This document shows, piece by piece, positions 25,019-27,337 of a stretch of 27,337 nt of DNA. Each line of letters starts with the position of its first letter. Position 1 is the first letter of the stretch. The notes below the pieces were generated by a model. It did not search any database. It was not told where the DNA came from and worked only from the letters and a program-made list of their open reading frames with translations. Made by a program: the position numbers and the translations under genes. This stretch comes from Verrucomicrobiota bacterium (GTDB lineage Bacteria; Verrucomicrobiota; Verrucomicrobiia; Chthoniobacterales; UBA10450). The DNA is taken from contig QHOM01000077.1 of NCBI GenBank assembly GCA_003218785.1, positions 1 through 27,337 of the forward strand. Reading direction: 5' to 3'.

Positions 25019-26293
25019 GTGAAGTGGCGCAATCAGTTGCTGGCGCTTTTCTGCCTGCTTGTCTTCGCCGGGCTTGGCGTTCTTTATTTTCAACACTGGG
25101 TCATTCGGAAACCTTTCGGGATTGTCTTGTTCATTGGAGAGGGCCTTGCGCCCGGGCGGCTTGCGCCGACGCGAGCGTATGTCGGCGGGGCTGCCACGCG
25201 TCTGAGTCTGGATTCGATGCCTCATGTCGCTTTGGTGACGAACTGCTCGAAAGATTTCGCCGCTCCGGATCAGGCTGCCGCTGCAACTGCAATTGCGACC
25301 GGCGTGAAAGTAAACAATCGCGCTATCGCGCTCAACGCCGATGGGAAGTCTATCACGAGCATCGTTGAATTCGCGCGGGAATATGGACGAGCCACCGGTT
25401 TAGTGACAGATGCGAAACTGACCGATCCAACCTGTGCGGCGTTTTACGCACATCCGGTCGATCCGAATGATGTCGAAAAGATTGCAGCAGAGTTTGTTGA
25501 TGGAGGAAAGATCGACATTGCGATGGGTGGCGGGATGGCGCAATTTCTTCCCACCACAAAGGGCGGGGAAAGACAGGACGGGCGCGATCTTTTACTCGAA
25601 CTCCGTGGCAACGGGTTCGATATCGTTCGAACTCGTGCCGAGTTGGAAGCGGTTCCCGCATGGCGCCGGCCGAAACTTTTCGGCGCTTTTAACAATGTGG
25701 AACTCGCGTTTGCCAACCAAGTTGAAGAGCGAAGCCAGCAACCGAGTCTTTCGGATATGGTGCGGCGAGCGATCGAATTACTTCAATACAACGCTGGCGG
25801 ATACTTGCTGGTGGTCGATGCAGGACTAATGGGCAAAGCGGCACAGGAAAACAACGGGGAAAGGACGTTCAGCCAAACGGTCGAATTGGATCGCGCAGTT
25901 GCCGTTGCACGAAATTTCGCGGGGCCGAAATCGACAATCATTGTCTGCGGTGACGCCGCGATCGGCGGGCTGAGCTTGAATGGGTTTCCATTTCGCAAAG
26001 ACAGCGGAATCGCCCTGCTCGGATTTAATTCCGCGGGACAGCCATGGATTACCTGGGCGACCGGTCCGCATGGTGCAAGATCGTATGGAGCGGCTAAAAT
26101 ACCGGGCAAGCTGAACGGAAATCAAGGCGAACAACCGAGAGCAGAACAGCCGGAGCCGGCGGCGTTCTACACGAAATCCGCGTTGGGCACCGTTGAAGAC
26201 GTCATTGGGTTTGGCAGCGGACCCGGGACGGAGGCATTGCAAGGGGTAATCGATAGCACAATTGTTTTTGAAATCCTTCGCGACGAGCTTTGA
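25019..26293 (+). CDS. Membrane-anchored alkaline-phosphatase-fold protein, probably catalytically dead
   Basis: 424 residues from GTG 25019, with TTG 24983 as an alternative. One N-terminal membrane anchor (NQLLALFCLLVFAGLGVLYF) precedes a full alkaline phosphatase (PF00245-like) fold, shown by PDQAAAATAIATGVKV, TCAAFYAHPVDPND, DIAMGGGMAQF and TWATGPHGA. Catalytic positions differ from E. coli PhoA. Glu41 (FIGEGL) replaces the metal-binding Asp, Gln85 (DQAAAAT) replaces the nucleophilic Ser, VDAGLMGKAAQ replaces the VEGGRIDHAGH metal site, and Ala follows Asp312 (GDAAIGG) instead of the His of ADHETGG. His351 is kept. The frame is intact over its full length, so the protein was probably retained for binding rather than phosphatase activity. 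A different chemistry is possible. Confidence 0.82.
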   Translation: MKWRNQLLALFCLLVFAGLGVLYFQHWVIRKPFGIVLFIGEGLAPGRLAPTRAYVGGAATRLSLDSMPHVALVTNCSKDFAAPDQAAAATAIATGVKVNNRAIALNADGKSITSIVEFAREYGRATGLVTDAKLTDPTCAAFYAHPVDPNDVEKIAAEFVDGGKIDIAMGGGMAQFLPTTKGGERQDGRDLLLELRGNGFDIVRTRAELEAVPAWRRPKLFGAFNNVELAFANQVEERSQQPSLSDMVRRAIELLQYNAGGYLLVVDAGLMGKAAQENNGERTFSQTVELDRAVAVARNFAGPKSTIIVCGDAAIGGLSLNGFPFRKDSGIALLGFNSAGQPWITWATGPHGARSYGAAKIPGKLNGNQGEQPRAEQPEPAAFYTKSALGTVEDVIGFGSGPGTEALQGVIDSTIVFEILRDEL

Positions 26294-26317
26294 AGACTCG
26301 CAAGCTGGTAAGCGTCC

Positions 26318-27337
26318 CTACTTCGGCGCTTCTCGGTAAGGCAAGCTCATCTCATAAAGTTCGGTTTCTTGCTGGAGCCTCGCGACCAAGGCACTCTCAC
26401 CCTGCATCTTTGCTAACTGCGAGGCTGCCTGCGCGATCTCGATCGCTCTTTCAAATTGCCGGGTCTCAGCGTACGCTGCGGCCAACGTGCCGAGCACAAG
26501 CGGGTTGGCACCGCCTGAGAGTTGATTGGCTTGCCTTGCTAGCTCCAGGGCTTTGTCGCCGTTTCGTAATGACGCGGTAGAAGAAGTTGCCAACAGCCAG
26601 GCCAGATTGTTCGCAGCAGAGATAGATCGCGGAGAAATCTCCAGGGCGTTTTTGTAGTGCGTGATGGCCTCCGCCGTTTGACCTCTTTCATCAAGGGCGA
26701 CGGCCAGCGTCGTGTGAGCATCTGGATTTTCAGGCTGGATCAATAAGGCAGCCCGGCAATGAGAGATTGCAGCGTCGATTTCGCCTTTTTTAAGAAGAGC
26801 GTGGCCAAGACTGTAGCGGGCAATGAAGTAATCGGGCCTTATTGCCACCGCCCGTTGGTAATGAACGATCGCGTCGTCGATTCGTTCCTTTTGAACAAGA
26901 GCGTTGCCGAGAGCCACTTGGGCATCTGGATCATTTGGCTCGCTCGCTACGGCTCTGCTGCAATAAGCGATTGCCTCGTCCACTTCGCCTTTTTGGAGAA
27001 GCGCACTGCCGAGATTGTAATTCGCATCCCAAAAATCCGGCTGCATTTCCAAAGTTGTCCGGTAATTGGCGATTGCCTCGTCAATTTCGCCTTTCTGGAA
27101 AAGCACAATTCCCAGGTTATTGTACGCCATCCAGCAATCGGGATTTCTGGCCAGCGTCGTCCGCCAGAGCGTTTCGATGTCGCCATACATCGCGCTTTGC
27201 CGCCAAGTCAGTGCCGCCAAGGTTGCAACAACACACACCGCCGCACTCAAAACCAAGGGGCGACTCCGCTTAAACGCGTTGGCCAGATTGGCCACACCCG
27301 CCGAAGCGAGCGCAATTGGTCCGATGCAAGCCAGATA
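26318..27337 (-). CDS. C-terminal part of a membrane TPR protein, continues beyond the window
   Basis: The frame is open to the window edge, so the N-terminus is missing. The visible part begins with membrane segments (YLACIGPIALASAGVANL, then LVLSAAVCVVATLAALTW). TWRQSAMYGDIETLWRTTLA follows, typical of the last membrane-loop region of bacterial TMTC-like proteins that fuse a GT-C-like membrane domain to TPRs. Six or more TPR units follow (for example AYNNLGIVLFQKGEIDEAIA and IARYSLGHALLKKGEIDAAI). The last 95 residues (NNLAWLLATS, NPLVLGTLAAAYAE, ending LPYREAPK) match the end of the TPR segment at 18864. A GTG at 27295 is only an internal start candidate. Confidence 0.85.
   Translation of the reverse strand, partial: YLACIGPIALASAGVANLANAFKRSRPLVLSAAVCVVATLAALTWRQSAMYGDIETLWRTTLARNPDCWMAYNNLGIVLFQKGEIDEAIANYRTTLEMQPDFWDANYNLGSALLQKGEVDEAIAYCSRAVASEPNDPDAQVALGNALVQKERIDDAIVHYQRAVAIRPDYFIARYSLGHALLKKGEIDAAISHCRAALLIQPENPDAHTTLAVALDERGQTAEAITHYKNALEISPRSISAANNLAWLLATSSTASLRNGDKALELARQANQLSGGANPLVLGTLAAAYAETRQFERAIEIAQAASQLAKMQGESALVARLQQETELYEMSLPYREAPK

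Overview
The window looks like chromosomal DNA of a diderm soil bacterium of the phylum Verrucomicrobiota, probably near the Chthoniobacterales. That placement is inferred from the gene mix: a cyanobacterial/plant-type GlgC, MqnD of the futalosine menaquinone route, an LptD-like outer-membrane protein, large TPR proteins, and glycosyltransferase-TPR fusions. No 16S gene is present to prove it. I see no prophage, insertion sequence or CRISPR array.

Layout. 1-4.6 kb: glgC (+); a lipoprotein and a coiled-coil membrane protein (-); a 45-residue very basic protein and a YacP-like NYN nuclease (+); mqnD (+); a small membrane protein (-). 4.8-6.6 kb: a DegT/DnrJ-type aminotransferase broken by an out-of-frame deletion, tRNA-Tyr(GTA), and a glycine-rich RRM protein whose leader can form a 12-bp helix reaching the start codon. 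6.7-11.4 kb: a ketosynthase, an overlapping ketosynthase-like partner that has lost the whole catalytic triad, and an LptD homologue. 11.5-14.3 kb: UDP-sugar dehydrogenase, a collapsed rsmB remnant, and an M29 aminopeptidase. 14.4-18.8 kb (-): a 1104-residue TPR protein with an internal duplication and a repetitive C-terminus, a REP-like hairpin, and coaX. 18.9-21.5 kb (-): a GT-C glycosyltransferase with a C-terminal TPR domain, split into three frames. 21.7-27.3 kb: hemB with an overlapping PD-(D/E)XK-like nuclease (+), gpmI (-), a probable alkaline-phosphatase pseudoenzyme (+), and the C-terminal part of another membrane TPR protein (-) that runs off the window.

Themes. Several genes serve the envelope and surface sugars: lptD, UDP-sugar dehydrogenase, the former aminotransferase and GT-C protein, and the TPR membrane proteins. 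Core metabolism is glgC, mqnD, coaX, hemB and gpmI. Three loci (aminotransferase, rsmB, GT-C/TPR) carry deletion-type lesions while their neighbours are intact. This suggests gene erosion by deletion, or assembly collapse, and needs read-level checking. The most interesting new leads are the leader structure of the RRM gene, the catalytically dead ketosynthase partner beside lptD, the alkaline-phosphatase pseudoenzyme, the small basic protein next to a ribosome-linked nuclease family, and the repetitive C-terminus of the large TPR protein.
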